Positions 45,005-54,217 of a DNA stretch of 64,000 nucleotides are shown piece after piece. The stretch is from Sphingomonas sp. PR090111-T3T-6A (GTDB lineage: Bacteria; Pseudomonadota; Alphaproteobacteria; Sphingomonadales; Sphingomonadaceae). The notes below the pieces were generated by a model, which worked only from the letters and a program-made list of their open reading frames with translations, was not told the DNA's origin and made no database searches. The position numbers were made by a program, and so were the translations under genes. The stretch is from assembly GCF_000383095.1 (NCBI RefSeq), contig NZ_AORL01000023.1, forward strand, positions 24,297 through 88,296, in the 5' to 3' direction. Position 1 is the first letter of the stretch. Each line of letters begins with the position of its first letter.

Positions 45005-45511
45005 TCAGGGGCGGCCGAGGAAATCGATCTTGCCGATCGGCACACCCTTGTGCCGCAGCAGGTCGTACGCTGTCGTCACATGGAAGAAGAAGTTGGGCAG
45101 CGCGAAATGCAGCACATAGTCACGCGCCTTGAAGTGCAGCGTCTGCTTGGGCGTCTGGACGGTCACGTCGTCCTCCTCGCGGCCGTCCATCGCATCGCCG
45201 GGCACGCGCTCCAGCAGCGCGATGGTGGCGGCGATGCGCGCCTGGAGATCGTCGAAGCTCGCCTCATTGTCCTCCATCGCAACCGGGGCGAGGCCGCCGA
45301 CGCGCACCGCCACGAACTTGGCGGCGTCGCTCGCGCGCTGGATCTGGGCGGGCAAGGCGGACATGTCCTCGATCAGCCGGGCGTCGAGCAGCGTGCCGTG
45401 CGGCAGGCCATTCTCGTCGGCGTAAAGCCGGCCCTTTTCGAGGATCGCGGACAGATTGCGGAGCGAGCGGATGAAGACCGGAACGCTGACGTCGTAGAGG
45501 GACAGGGCCAT
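45005..45511 (-). CDS. DUF1993 family protein
   Basis: This is a 168-residue helical protein of the DUF1993 family (DinB-like four-helix fold). It has the start LYDVSVPVFIRSLRNLSAIL, DARLIEDMSALPAQIQRASD, and the C-terminal YVLHFALPNFFFHVTTAYDL with histidines that may bind metal. The start ATG 45511 avoids a non-conserved leader. Function unknown. Confidence 0.9.
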   Translation of the reverse strand: MALSLYDVSVPVFIRSLRNLSAILEKGRLYADENGLPHGTLLDARLIEDMSALPAQIQRASDAAKFVAVRVGGLAPVAMEDNEASFDDLQARIAATIALLERVPGDAMDGREEDDVTVQTPKQTLHFKARDYVLHFALPNFFFHVTTAYDLLRHKGVPIGKIDFLGRP

Positions 45512-45783
45512 GGGATTTCCCGGATACGGAACGAAGACCGCGCGATCGTACCCGGCCCGCCCGTCCGCCCGCAAGCGCGGACGCGCCCGCCCGGAACCGC
45601 GAAATCAATGCCGGCCGGGTGGATGCATCCTACTTTCGGATTAAGCTGTCTCAACTTGCGACGATACGCCGGAACCCCGCTTTGTTGGTAGCTGGACGGA
45701 CATGTACGGCGGATATAGCCTGATGCCGCGAGTAAATGTGGTGATCCGCCCTGTTGGCCATCCGAAATATCTGGAGGGAAGAG

Positions 45784-45990
45784 ATGCTGGCCGACGGGGG
45801 GACGGAGAAGCCGGGCGAGCAGGATCGCGCCGGAAAGGTCGACCGGCTGGCGATATCCCTGATGGAATTGTTTGGCGACCGCGCGCTGGAGGTGAGCGAG
45901 CGCCAGATCAGCATGGGCAATGTCGTCGCCGTATCCGAGATCTGGCGGGAAATCTCGGAAAGCATCCGGAAACGCCACGCAACTCGTTAA
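45784..45990 (+). CDS. Small hypothetical helical protein
   Basis: This is 68 residues from ATG 45784, which has GGAGGGAAG just upstream. The product is soluble and mostly helical (DRLAISLMELFGDRALEVSE; SEIWREISESIRKRHATR). It is isolated between the DUF1993 gene (divergent) and mucR (convergent). No family recognised. Confidence 0.5.
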   Translation: MLADGGTEKPGEQDRAGKVDRLAISLMELFGDRALEVSERQISMGNVVAVSEIWREISESIRKRHATR

Positions 45991-46110
45991 TCGCGTCCTA
46001 TGGCTGTCCGCGCAATGCGGCCCCATGGCCGTGCAGGCACGTCCGCCTTCCAGACACCGCTATCCGACGAGACGCCCGGCACGACGATGCGGCCGGGCGC
46101 CTCGGGCGGA

Positions 46111-46740
46111 TCAGGAGTTCAGGTGCGCCTTCGCGGCGGCCTTGGCGGTGCGGATGCCGAGGCGCTTGCGCGGCGCGGCGTCGGCGGCAGGGGCGGTCGT
46201 CTTGGCGGCCTTCTTCGTTCCGTTCCCGGCGGCCTTGGCGGGAGCCGCGGCTTTCTTCGCAGGGGCGGGAGCGGCGGCCTTTGCGGCCGGGGCCTGCTTC
46301 GCGGCGGCCTTCTTCGCCGGCGCCTTGGCGGCGGGCGCAGCCGGCGCGGCGACCTTGTTGCGGCCGAGGCCGATCTGGTGCGCAAGCGCGCTCCGCGTCT
46401 CGCGATAGGAGGGGGCGACCATCGGATAATCCTTCGGCAGGCCCCACTTCGCGCGATATTCTTCGGGCGACATATTGTAGTTGGTGCGCAGATAGCGCTT
46501 CAGCATCTTGAGCTTCTTCCCGTCTTCCAGGCAGACGAGATAATCGGGCTTGATGCTGGCGCGGATCGACACCGCGGGCTCGGGCTCCGGCTCGGCGACG
46601 ACCACGGGCTTGCCGACCTTGTCGAGCGCTTCGAAGACGCTGCGGATCAGTTGCGGCACATCGGTGGCCGCGACATTGTTGTGGCTGACATGTGCCGAAA
46701 CAATATCTGCGGTCAGGCCGATCAAATCGCTGTCGTTCAC
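46111..46740 (-). CDS. MucR/Ros-family transcriptional regulator with atypical zinc site
   Basis: This is a 209-residue regulator of the MucR/Ros type. MucR proteins are pleiotropic DNA-binding proteins of alphaproteobacteria affecting surface polysaccharides and the cell cycle. The core from SIKPDYLVCLEDGKKLKMLK to EEYRAKWGLPKDYPMVAPSY is well conserved. However, the two zinc-ligand His of MucR (pattern KRHL-x-TH-YN) are Tyr and Asn here (KRYLRTNYN). The C-terminus carries about 65 residues of Ala/Lys/Pro repeats (PAKKAAAK type) like histone H1 tails, which would add non-specific DNA binding. The start is GTG 46740. A long, lower-GC region lies upstream. Confidence 0.88.
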   Translation of the reverse strand: MNDSDLIGLTADIVSAHVSHNNVAATDVPQLIRSVFEALDKVGKPVVVAEPEPEPAVSIRASIKPDYLVCLEDGKKLKMLKRYLRTNYNMSPEEYRAKWGLPKDYPMVAPSYRETRSALAHQIGLGRNKVAAPAAPAAKAPAKKAAAKQAPAAKAAAPAPAKKAAAPAKAAGNGTKKAAKTTAPAADAAPRKRLGIRTAKAAAKAHLNS

Positions 46741-47311
46741 GAGTATCTCCGAGATCGGATGCGTTGGAAGAAGATCAATACTAATATGCTGATCGAATTG
46801 TTCAAGCCCTCGGTCAATAGGCCTCAATTCGTTAATACTCTCGCGAGAAATCCGTAAGACAGGATGGGGAGAGAGATCGCCCGATTTCCGGCTGATGCAG
46901 ACATGCCGGAAACGAGCGATGTTCAGCCGTTCTACCGCGAAAAATGACGATCGCGGACATCCTGCGATCGACCCAAAATAGAACAGCAGATTCGACGTGG
47001 GCGCTGTTTCGGCGCGTGCTCCGCGCGGCTCCGGAAATCTGTGCCGATATTCTTTCCCGTGTGTCGGCCCCGGCAATAATATGACGGCAGTGCAAAACGT
47101 CGTTCCATCCGGCGCTTTTCTGAAGCGGCAAATGAAGATCGGCGCGCGGGAAGATGCGGTGCGGCAAATCGGTTGACGCTCGCGGCTCCTTTCATCGGAT
47201 GTGCCGCGTCGGGCGCGGGGAGCCTTTCCTGTCACCGGTGGCATCGCACCGGCGAAAGGATGTTGGCGTGATCCGGCGAAGGGCGCTAGAGCGGCGGGAA
47301 AGGGGATATCG
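46741..47311. other. Long intergenic region between mucR and the LacI gene
   Basis: These 571 bases separate the divergent starts of the mucR-like gene and the LacI regulator. No convincing gene was found; open frames on the minus strand lack family features. The region is less GC-rich than its surroundings, which suits MucR-type autoregulation. The only clear element is the CACCGGT palindrome at 47230-47243. Confidence 0.6.
47230..47243. promoter_or_regulatory. CACCGGTG palindromic operator upstream of the LacI gene
   Basis: TGTCACCGGTGGCA has a perfect CACCGGTG core and lies 69 bases before the regulator start. Its reverse complement TGCCACCGGTGACA matches the two copies near kduI (63309-63322 and 63456-63469) at most positions. 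It is inferred to be an autoregulatory site. Confidence 0.55.
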
Positions 47312-48352
47312 ATGATCCGCGACGCGTCCGCGAAGCCGTCCGTCAAACCGACCATCAACGACATCGCCCGGCTGTCCGGCGTCTCCAAGAAGACGGTCAG
47401 TCGCGTGATCAACCGCTCGCCGCTGCTCAATGAAGAGACGCGCAAGCGGGTGGAGGAGGTGATCCGCGAGACGGGTTACATCCCCAATCCTCAGGCGCGC
47501 GCGCTGGCGCTGGGGCGCAACTATCTGATCGGGCTCGTCCACGACAATCCGAACGCGCAGATGGTGATGAACGCCCAGCAGGGCATTCTCGACGCGCTGC
47601 GCGACACCGAGTTCGAGCTGATCGTCCGCCCGGTCGATCGCGGCTCGCGGACGATGCTGGACGACATCCACGCCTTCCTCCAGCGCCACCGGCTCTATGG
47701 CGTGGTGCTGCTGCCGCCGATCTCGGAGGACGACCGGCTGGCGCAGCTCTGCCGCGACGCGAACTGCCGCTATGTCCGCATGGGCTCGGCCGAGCTGGAC
47801 GATGCGGACCATATGGTCGCCTCCAACGATCGCGACGCCGTGCAGGAGGCGACGCATTTCCTGATCGCGCAGGGGCATAAGCGGATCGGGCTCGTCACCG
47901 GGCCATCGGGCTTCCGGTCCGGCGCCGAGCGGCGCGCGGGGTTCGAGGCGGCGTTGCAGGAGGCCGGCATCAAGCTGCCGCGCGGGCTGGTGGTGGAGGG
48001 CAACTACACCTTCGAATCCGGCGTGGCCGCCGCCGACAAGCTGCTCGACCTGCTGCCGCGCCCGACCGCGATCTTCGCCTCCAACGACGAGATGGCGGCG
48101 GGCGTGCTCCACGCGGCGCGGGTGCGCGGGCTGGACGTTCCGGGCGACCTGTCGATCATCGGGTTCGACGACACGCCGGTCGCGGCCCATATCTGGCCGC
48201 CGCTGACGACGGTGCGCTGGCCGATCGCGACGATGGCGCGCTCCGCCGCGCTCAAGCTGATCGGGGATTTCGGCGACGGGGCGGAGGATGAGCCGTCGCT
48301 CTTCCACTCCTCGCTGATCCGCCGCGCTTCGGTGGCGGCGCCGAGGGCCTGA
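47312..48352 (+). CDS. LacI-family transcriptional regulator (candidate regulator of the uronate locus)
   Basis: This is a 346-residue LacI/GalR repressor. The N-terminal helix-turn-helix is TINDIARLSGVSKKTVSRVI (about residues 12-31). The hinge helix is NPQARALALGRNYLIGL, and a periplasmic-binding-like sugar domain follows (DNPNAQMVMNAQQGILDALR; GFRSGAERRAGFEAAL; SIIGFDDTPVAAHIWPPLTT). The central CG operator type of LacI proteins fits the CACCGGT boxes found in its own promoter and at the kduI/hydratase promoter. On that basis it may repress the uronate operon 6-16 kb downstream, but direct proof is absent. The effector would be a sugar acid or an intermediate. Confidence 0.93.
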   Translation: MIRDASAKPSVKPTINDIARLSGVSKKTVSRVINRSPLLNEETRKRVEEVIRETGYIPNPQARALALGRNYLIGLVHDNPNAQMVMNAQQGILDALRDTEFELIVRPVDRGSRTMLDDIHAFLQRHRLYGVVLLPPISEDDRLAQLCRDANCRYVRMGSAELDDADHMVASNDRDAVQEATHFLIAQGHKRIGLVTGPSGFRSGAERRAGFEAALQEAGIKLPRGLVVEGNYTFESGVAAADKLLDLLPRPTAIFASNDEMAAGVLHAARVRGLDVPGDLSIIGFDDTPVAAHIWPPLTTVRWPIATMARSAALKLIGDFGDGAEDEPSLFHSSLIRRASVAAPRA

Positions 48353-48353
48353 G

Positions 48354-48545
48354 TCAGTCGGCGGAGGGCACCAGGCTGAGCATGGCGCCGCGCCGCCCGG
48401 CATTATCGTTCCCCCGCCATCCCCGTTCTGGGACGTGACAGAAGGTCGTCAGGCCGAGCGTGACGAAAAGGCTGAAGTCGGGCTCCTGCGAGGACGCGGA
48501 TAATGCCGGGCCGTGCCGGCTGCCGACGATACCCAGGAATGACAT
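48354..48545 (-). CDS. Possible small protein, weak call
   Basis: An open frame from ATG 48545 gives 63 residues (MSFLGIVGSRHGPALSASSQ and onward, with Trp/Arg in the middle). A GGGAGG is 13 bases upstream, farther than usual. It is convergent with the LacI gene with one base between stops. No family is recognised, and without it the region 48353-48651 holds nothing else. Confidence 0.3.
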   Translation of the reverse strand: MSFLGIVGSRHGPALSASSQEPDFSLFVTLGLTTFCHVPERGWRGNDNAGRRGAMLSLVPSAD

Positions 48546-48651
48546 GGTGGGCCTGCCTCCCGTCATGAGGAAGCCTGTGACGGTGCAGCGGAATCCGCGC
48601 CGAAGATTGCACGACTCCCTCTGCTTTGGACGTTTCCGGGCGAAATGCGCC

Positions 48652-48954
48652 CTAGTCGCGATGCATCGCGAACAACTCGCGCCCGTCGAGTGCGGCGCGC
48701 GCGATCAGGCCCTGATCGTGATAGGCGAGCGCCGCCTCCGCGATCTCGGCATCCCAGAAGCCGGGGTCGGCATAGGATCGCAGCGCGCGTTCGTAGCGCC
48801 CGAGTTCGTCCCCGTCCTGACGCAGCAGCGCCACCGCGATGGCGACCTCCGGGAAGTCATCCCCGCCGCCCTTGCGCACGATCTCGGCGTCCACCGCCTT
48901 GCCTTGCGCGGCAAGATAGGAGGCCGCGGCCTTCCGGGCCTTCCGGATGTCCAT
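48652..48954 (-). CDS. Small hypothetical protein next to DUF983
   Basis: This is a 100-residue soluble, mostly helical protein (MDIRKARKAAASYLAAQGKA; YADPGFWDAEIAEAALAYHD). The start ATG 48954 is one base after the DUF983 stop, so the two genes are translationally coupled. The family is unknown to me. Confidence 0.65.
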   Translation of the reverse strand: MDIRKARKAAASYLAAQGKAVDAEIVRKGGGDDFPEVAIAVALLRQDGDELGRYERALRSYADPGFWDAEIAEAALAYHDQGLIARAALDGRELFAMHRD

Positions 48955-48955
48955 G

Positions 48956-49399
48956 TCAGCGATCCAGGAACTGGGTCGGCGCGGGCACCTCGGCGCCGCC
49001 GGCGAAGGGCGTCCACGGCGCGGCCAGCCGGCCCTCGCGCGCCTTGTAGAAGAACTGGCTGCATACCAGCCAGCCTTTCAGCGGGCGCAGCGGCAGCACG
49101 CAGGTGAGGAGCAGGATCGGCAGCGTCGTGAACAGATGCACCCAGAAGGGCGGATCGTAGAGGATCTGGAGCATCAGCGCGAAGATCACGCTGGGCACGC
49201 AGCCGAAGCAGATCACGAAGAAGGCCGGCCCATCCGCCGGGTCCGCGAAGTCATAGCTGAGCCCGCAGGACTCGCAGTGGGAGCGGAGCTTCAGGAAGCC
49301 CTGAAACAGATGGCCCTTGCCGCAACGGGGGCAGCGGCCGCGGATTCCGGTGCGGATCGGTTCCAGTTTGGGCCATTCGCGGCCTGCGTCCTCAGTCAT
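48956..49399 (-). CDS. DUF983 family membrane protein
   Basis: This is a 147-residue protein with two CxxC zinc-ribbon-like pairs at the N-terminus (RGRCPRCGKGHLF; HCESCGLSYDF), then GPAFFVICFGCVPSVIFALM and a second helix (WVHLFTTLPILLLTCVLPLR). DUF983 proteins are widespread in alphaproteobacteria, often near oxidase genes, but have no known function. It is divergent from the MocR gene, sharing its repeat-bearing promoter region. Confidence 0.92.
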   Translation of the reverse strand: MTEDAGREWPKLEPIRTGIRGRCPRCGKGHLFQGFLKLRSHCESCGLSYDFADPADGPAFFVICFGCVPSVIFALMLQILYDPPFWVHLFTTLPILLLTCVLPLRPLKGWLVCSQFFYKAREGRLAAPWTPFAGGAEVPAPTQFLDR

Positions 49400-49420
49400 G
49401 TCGAAAATCCCGACTCATGC

Positions 49421-49462
49421 TGTATGGAAAGCATTGCAACTCTGTACGGTTGTTTGTATGGA
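49421..49462. promoter_or_regulatory. Direct repeats upstream of the MocR gene
   Basis: TGTATGGA occurs at 49421-49428 and again at 49455-49462, with a related TGTACGG at 49443-49449. MocR/PdxR regulators commonly bind direct repeats in such divergent promoters. Confidence 0.45.
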
Positions 49463-49495
49463 TATGTTGCCGTGCAAAGTCAAGGTTATGTCCGT

Positions 49496-50872
49496 ATGCA
49501 AAACTGGCATCCCGATCTGGAGAAGGCGGAAGGGCCGAAATATCTGGCGATCACGGCGGAGCTGGAGCGCGATGTCGAGGCGGGGCGGCTGGCGCCGGGC
49601 GATCGCCTGCCGCCGCAGCGGGCGCTGGCCGAGCGGCTGGGCGTGGACCTCACCACGATCACCCGCGCCTATGACGAGGCGCGGCGGCGCGGCCTGATCG
49701 AGGCGGACGGCCGTCGCGGGAGCTTCGTGCGCGCGCGCCCGGCCGCGTTCGGAGGGGAGGAGGACGCCGTTCCCGCCGATACCGGCATGAACATGCCGCC
49801 CGTCCCCCGCACGGCGCTGGCCGAGGCGTGGACGCAGGGCACGGCGATGCTCTTCCAGAACGGGGCGGCGTCACGGCTCCATTATCAGCCGGCGGGCGGC
49901 GCGATGGAGGATCGCGAGGCGGCGGCGCGCCTGCTGGAGACGCGCGGCGTCGAGGCCGGGCCGGACATGGTGCTGGTGACGGCGGGCGGTCAGCACGCGC
50001 TCCACGCCGCGATCCGGGCGCAGCTCCGGCCGGGCGATGTCGTCTGCGTCGGGCGCTATGCCTATTCAGGCTTCCTCGCGCTGGCGCGGGCCTATGGGCT
50101 GACGCTGCGCGTGGTGGCGGGCGACGCGGAGGGGATCGATCCCGATGCGCTCGACGCCGCCTGCCGGGCGGAGCGGGTGCGGGCGATCTATGTCGTGCCG
50201 ACCAACGACAATCCCACCACCGCGACGCTGGGGCCGGAACGCCGCCGCGCCATCGCCGGGATCGCGCGCCGGCACGATCTGGCGATCATCGAGGACGACG
50301 CCTACGGCCAGCTTCCCGCCGAGCCTCTCCCGCCGCTCGCGGCGCTCGCGCCCGAGCGGACATGGCATATCGCCAGCGTCTCGAAGATCCTCTCGCCGAG
50401 CCTGCGCATCGCGCATCTGCGCGCGCCCTCGGTGAAGGACGCGATGCGCGCCGCGATCGATCTGCACGCGACGGCGGTGATGGCCGCCCCCCTCAACGCG
50501 GCGCTGGTGACCGCGTGGCTGGAGAACGGCACCTATGCCCGCCTGATCGAAGAGGTGCGCGCCGAGGCGGCGTGGCGGCGGGGGCTGGCGGCGGATATCC
50601 TCGACGGCATCGACTGGCGCGCGCACCCCGAGGGCTATCACCTCTGGCTCCGGCTGGAGGATGGGGTGATGATCCACGAGATCCTCAACGCGCTGCGCCC
50701 GGCAGGGCTGTCGGTGGTGCCCGGCGACGCCTTCGCGGTGGAGCCGCTGGCCGAGCGGCGGCTGCGCGTCTCGATCGGCGGCGGGCTGGGGCGCGAGCGG
50801 CTGGAGCGCAACCTGCGCCTGCTGGAGGCGATGCTCCACCCGCGGGGCGGGCAGAGCGCTCCGCTCGTCTGA
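49496..50872 (+). CDS. MocR/PdxR-type GntR-aminotransferase regulator
   Basis: This is a 458-residue fusion of a GntR winged helix (about residues 10-80; LERDVEAGRLAPGDRLPPQR; VDLTTITRAYDEARRRGLIE) and a fold-type-I aminotransferase domain. The PLP domain has VPTNDNPTTATLGPERRRAI, IIEDDAYGQLP and the Schiff-base Lys in ASVSKILSPSLRIAHL. It senses PLP or an amino compound; the target is likely itself or the divergent DUF983 pair. I used ATG 49496; no strong Shine-Dalgarno sequence is visible, and upstream in-frame ATGs would enter the repeat region. Confidence 0.92.
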   Translation: MQNWHPDLEKAEGPKYLAITAELERDVEAGRLAPGDRLPPQRALAERLGVDLTTITRAYDEARRRGLIEADGRRGSFVRARPAAFGGEEDAVPADTGMNMPPVPRTALAEAWTQGTAMLFQNGAASRLHYQPAGGAMEDREAAARLLETRGVEAGPDMVLVTAGGQHALHAAIRAQLRPGDVVCVGRYAYSGFLALARAYGLTLRVVAGDAEGIDPDALDAACRAERVRAIYVVPTNDNPTTATLGPERRRAIAGIARRHDLAIIEDDAYGQLPAEPLPPLAALAPERTWHIASVSKILSPSLRIAHLRAPSVKDAMRAAIDLHATAVMAAPLNAALVTAWLENGTYARLIEEVRAEAAWRRGLAADILDGIDWRAHPEGYHLWLRLEDGVMIHEILNALRPAGLSVVPGDAFAVEPLAERRLRVSIGGGLGRERLERNLRLLEAMLHPRGGQSAPLV

Positions 50873-50887
50873 GGCGGAAGAAGAAGA

Positions 50888-50915
50888 GGGGCTCCGCTCG
50901 ATCGAACGGAGCCCC
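50888..50915 (-). terminator. Bidirectional hairpin between mocR and katA
   Basis: GGGGCTCCG (50888-50896) and CGGAGCCCC (50907-50915) form a perfect 9-base-pair stem. On the minus strand (after katA) a CTCTTCTTCTTCC tract follows. It lies between two converging stops. Confidence 0.7.
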
Positions 50916-50926
50916 CCGCGCGTGGC

Positions 50927-52390
50927 TTATTCCGCCGCTTCGCTCAGCGCGAGGCCGAGAGCCGCCGCGACGCCCGCGCCATAAGCGGGGTCGGCGCGGG
51001 TGCAGTTGGCGATGTGGCGCTGTTTGATGTGGAGTGCCGCGTCGCCCATGCCGCGCGCCGTGTTGTCGAACAACGCCTGCTGCTGCTCCGGCGACATCAG
51101 GCGGAACAGATTGCCCGGCTGTTCCCAATGGTCGTCATCGACGCGATGATCCCAATGCTCGGCGGGCTGGCCGTCGAGCGCCAGCGGCGGCTCGGCGAAC
51201 TGGGGCTGGTTGGCCCAGAGATCGGCGCTGTTGGGATGATAGCTCAGCGTCGCACCGAGATTGCCGTCCGTCCGCATCGCGCCGTCGCGGTGATAGGAAT
51301 GGAACGGGCATTTGGGCGCGTTGACGGGGATATGGTTGAAGTTGACGCCGAGGCGGTAGCGCTGGGCATCGCCATAGGAGAAGAGGCGGGCCTGGAGCAT
51401 CTTGTCGGGCGAGAAGCCGATGCCCGGCACGATGTTGGCAGGCGAGAAGGCGGCCTGCTCGACCTCGGCGAAGTAGTTGTCCTGATTGCGGTTCAGCTCC
51501 ATCACGCCGACCTCGATCAGCGGATAGTCCGCCTTCGGCCATACCTTGGTGAGGTCGAACGGGTTGTGCTTGTGGGTGCGGGCCTGTTCCTCGGTCATCA
51601 CCTGGATGAAGAGGGTCCATTGCGGGAAGTCGCCCTTCTCGATGCTCTCGAACAGGTCGCGGCCATGGCTCTCGCGGTCGCCGGCCACGACCTGCGCGGC
51701 GTCGGCGTCGGAGAGGTTCTCGATGCCCTGCCGGGTGCGGAAGTGGAACTTGACCCAGACGCGCTCATGGGCGGCGTTGATCATCGCGAAGGTGTGGCTA
51801 CCGAACAGATGCATGTGCCGGAAGCTTTTCGGGATGCCGCGATCCGACATCACGATCGTCACCTGGTGCAGCGCCTCGGGCAGCAGCGACCAGAAGTCCC
51901 AATTGTTGTCGGCCGAGCGCAGGCCGGTGCGCGGATCGCGCTTGACGGCATGGTTGAGGTCCGGGAAGCGCATCGGATCGCGGAAGAAGAACACCGGCGT
52001 GTTGTTGCCGACGATGTCCCAATTGCCTTCCTCGGTGTAGAATTTGATCGCCGTGCCGCGGATGTCGCGCTCGGCGTCGGCCGCGCCGCGCTCGCCGGCG
52101 ACGGTCGAGAAGCGCATGAACAGATCGGTCTTCTTGCCGACTTCGGAGAAGATCTTCGCCTTGGTGTAGCGGGTGATGTCGTGGGTGACGGTGAAGCTGC
52201 CATAGGCGCCCCAGCCCTTGGCGTGCATCCGTCGCTCCGGGATCACCTCGCGGTCGAAATGGGCGAGCTTCTCGATCAGCCACACATCCTGAAGCAGCGC
52301 CGGGCCGCGCGGGCCAGCGGTCAGGATGTTGGTGTTGTCGGCCACGGGCGCACCGGTGGCGTGCGTCAGGCCTGTCTTACGATCGTCCAT
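50927..52390 (-). CDS. katA: Catalase (small-subunit, clade 3)
   Basis: This is a 487-residue heme catalase that dismutates H2O2. The distal His region is [20 protein letters not shown] (about residues 53-72), [20 protein letters not shown] is present, and the heme-ligand signature [20 protein letters not shown] is near residues 332-351. The start ATG 52390 has GGAGG at a spacing of six; other ATG/TTG codons just upstream are too close to it. It is divergent from an AraC regulator with 151 bases between starts, so that regulator may influence it, though peroxide control through another factor is equally possible. Confidence 0.97.
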   Translation of the reverse strand: MDDRKTGLTHATGAPVADNTNILTAGPRGPALLQDVWLIEKLAHFDREVIPERRMHAKGWGAYGSFTVTHDITRYTKAKIFSEVGKKTDLFMRFSTVAGERGAADAERDIRGTAIKFYTEEGNWDIVGNNTPVFFFRDPMRFPDLNHAVKRDPRTGLRSADNNWDFWSLLPEALHQVTIVMSDRGIPKSFRHMHLFGSHTFAMINAAHERVWVKFHFRTRQGIENLSDADAAQVVAGDRESHGRDLFESIEKGDFPQWTLFIQVMTEEQARTHKHNPFDLTKVWPKADYPLIEVGVMELNRNQDNYFAEVEQAAFSPANIVPGIGFSPDKMLQARLFSYGDAQRYRLGVNFNHIPVNAPKCPFHSYHRDGAMRTDGNLGATLSYHPNSADLWANQPQFAEPPLALDGQPAEHWDHRVDDDHWEQPGNLFRLMSPEQQQALFDNTARGMGDAALHIKQRHIANCTRADPAYGAGVAAALGLALSEAAE

Positions 52391-52541
52391 CATCAACCTC
52401 CTCGAAGACGGTGCAGCTCAAATCCCTTGAGGGCAGATCGTTATTAACCCGATTCGGAGACGTATTGAATTTATCCGGCACGCCGAGCATCTTTTCGACA
52501 AATGGCGGGAAAGTGCGGCGTATGACGGGAGGCGGGACGGG

Positions 52542-53462
52542 ATGGAGGCCGGCATCGACGATCCGCTGAGCGTGCTGGCGCCGTTGCTCAGGGTGCGGCC
52601 CATTCTCGACGATCTCTGCCGCTTCGGCGGCGACTGGGCGGCGCCGCACGATGCCGCCGGCCCCGGTTGGGCCTATTTCCACATCGTCACGCGGGGCGAG
52701 TGCCTGCTGGACCGCCCCGGCCATGGCGCGCTGCGCCTCGGGATCGGGGACGTGCTGCTGCTGGCCCACGGCGACCCGCATGTCGTGCGCGCGCGGACGG
52801 GAAGCGGCGGCGGCCGGCGCGCGCCGGTGGTGGAATATCGCAACGCCATCCGCATCAAGAGGAGCCCCGGCGTCGAGACGGATACCGAGCTGGTCTGCGG
52901 GCGCCTCCATTTCGAGGCGGCGCCGCAGAGCCTGATCGTCGCGGTGCTGCCCGAGGTGGTGGTGCTCCGCGCGACCGAGCGGCACCATGCGATGCTGGAG
53001 GGCATCCGCGACGAGCTGGATATCGACGCCGCCGGTGCCGCCGCGATTGCGACGGATCTCGCCAGCGCGCTGTTCATGATGCTGCTGCGCGGGCATCTGG
53101 AGGCGGCGGGCACCTCGTCGGGCGTGCTGCGCCTGCTCGGCCAGCCGGCGACGTCGCGCGCGATGATGGCGATGCTGCGCGAGCCCGCGCGGGACTGGAG
53201 CCTGGAGGAACTGGCCGAACGCGCCGTGTCGTCCCGCGCGACGCTGGTGCGGGCCTTCCGCGCCGCCTCGGGGCTGGCGCCGCTCGCCTTCCTCACCGAA
53301 TTGCGGCTGGGCCTCGCGCGGCAGCAGCTTCTCGGCGGCCGGGCGACCATCGCCCAGATCGCCGCCGACGTGGGCTATCAGTCCGAAGCGGCGCTGAGCC
53401 GGGCCTTCCATCGCCATTATGGCGTGCGGCCGGGCGCGCTCCGGGCCTTGGGCGCGGGCTGA
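52542..53462 (+). CDS. AraC-family transcriptional regulator with cupin N-domain
   Basis: This is a 306-residue regulator. The N-terminal cupin-like sensor domain (about residues 1-180; GPGWAYFHIVTRGECLLDRP; LGIGDVLLLAHGDPHVV) is of the kind paired with AraC DNA-binding domains that respond to small aromatic or aldehyde compounds. The C-terminal HTH pair is LEELAERAVSSRATLVRAFR and ATIAQIAADVGYQSEAALSR. It is divergent from katA and convergent with the next AraC gene. No aldo-keto reductase or similar target is adjacent. Confidence 0.92.
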   Translation: MEAGIDDPLSVLAPLLRVRPILDDLCRFGGDWAAPHDAAGPGWAYFHIVTRGECLLDRPGHGALRLGIGDVLLLAHGDPHVVRARTGSGGGRRAPVVEYRNAIRIKRSPGVETDTELVCGRLHFEAAPQSLIVAVLPEVVVLRATERHHAMLEGIRDELDIDAAGAAAIATDLASALFMMLLRGHLEAAGTSSGVLRLLGQPATSRAMMAMLREPARDWSLEELAERAVSSRATLVRAFRAASGLAPLAFLTELRLGLARQQLLGGRATIAQIAADVGYQSEAALSRAFHRHYGVRPGALRALGAG

Positions 53463-53465
53463 GCG

Positions 53466-54113
53466 TCAGGCCAGCACCCGGCTGCGGGCGCTCTCGCTCG
53501 TCACGCGGCGATACCAAGCGGTCGGGGTCTCCCCTTCGTGGCGCTTGAAGCAGCGCGTGAAATGGGCCTGATCCGAAAAGCCGTAGGCGAGCGCGATCTG
53601 GGCGAGCGGTTCGTCGGTCGTCCGCATCCGCTCCTTGGCGCATTCGATCCGGCGCTTGAGCAGATAATGGTGCGGCGAGCAGCCCATCGTCCGCTTGAAG
53701 GCGCGCGCGAAATGGCTCGGGCTCAGCCGCACCGTGGAGGCGAGATCGGAAACGAGGAGCCGGCCGCTCAGCCGCGCCTCGATCATCGACTTGGCCCGGC
53801 GGACCTGCCACGAAGCAAGGCCGCCGCTGTCGTAAGCGCTGTCATCCGCGACAGTCCTGCCGGCCATGGCGGACAGGAGTTCGAGGGCGCGATCGACGAA
53901 GCGCTTGGCGCCCATCGGGTCGCTCGACACGGTTTGCTGCGCCTGGGTCAGGACGAGCTTCAAGGTTGCGAGCTTCTGTTCGGTGGCCTGCCCATGATCA
54001 TTGGAAATGATCGGAAGCGGGCTTCCGAAAAAAGTGGTCGGGCTGGATGAAATATGGCCGCCCGATGCTTCGTTCCGGCTCTCCAGATCCAGGATGGCAG
54101 TGCTCGATATCAT
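53466..54113 (-). CDS. AraC-family transcriptional regulator
   Basis: This is a 215-residue regulator from ATG 54113 (AAGGAG six bases upstream). The C-terminal half is a complete AraC HTH domain (LVSDLASTVRLSPSHFARAF; PLAQIALAYGFSDQAHFTRC), while the N-terminal 95 residues have no recognisable sensor domain. That type is common among LuxR/redox-responsive short AraC proteins of alphaproteobacteria. It lies directly downstream of the GH43 gene of the uronate operon, and two 13-base direct repeats 42 bases apart precede it, probably its own operator. Confidence 0.9.
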   Translation of the reverse strand: MISSTAILDLESRNEASGGHISSSPTTFFGSPLPIISNDHGQATEQKLATLKLVLTQAQQTVSSDPMGAKRFVDRALELLSAMAGRTVADDSAYDSGGLASWQVRRAKSMIEARLSGRLLVSDLASTVRLSPSHFARAFKRTMGCSPHHYLLKRRIECAKERMRTTDEPLAQIALAYGFSDQAHFTRCFKRHEGETPTAWYRRVTSESARSRVLA

Positions 54114-54217
54114 GACCAACTCCTTGCAAAGACATCGAAACGCCATGACACAGGAGAACCGTAACTGATGATCTGCGTTAGCAATAGCGTCAGTGAGGAC
54201 AGGCCTTCTATCGAACA

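Noticed and set aside
46832..47195. Minus-strand frames upstream of mucR
   Set aside because: No ribosome-binding site or conserved composition; they overlap each other in different frames.
52417..52431. CTCAA-N5-TTGAG inverted repeat between katA and the AraC gene
   Set aside because: Arms of only five bases; can be expected by chance, and lies within the katA leader.
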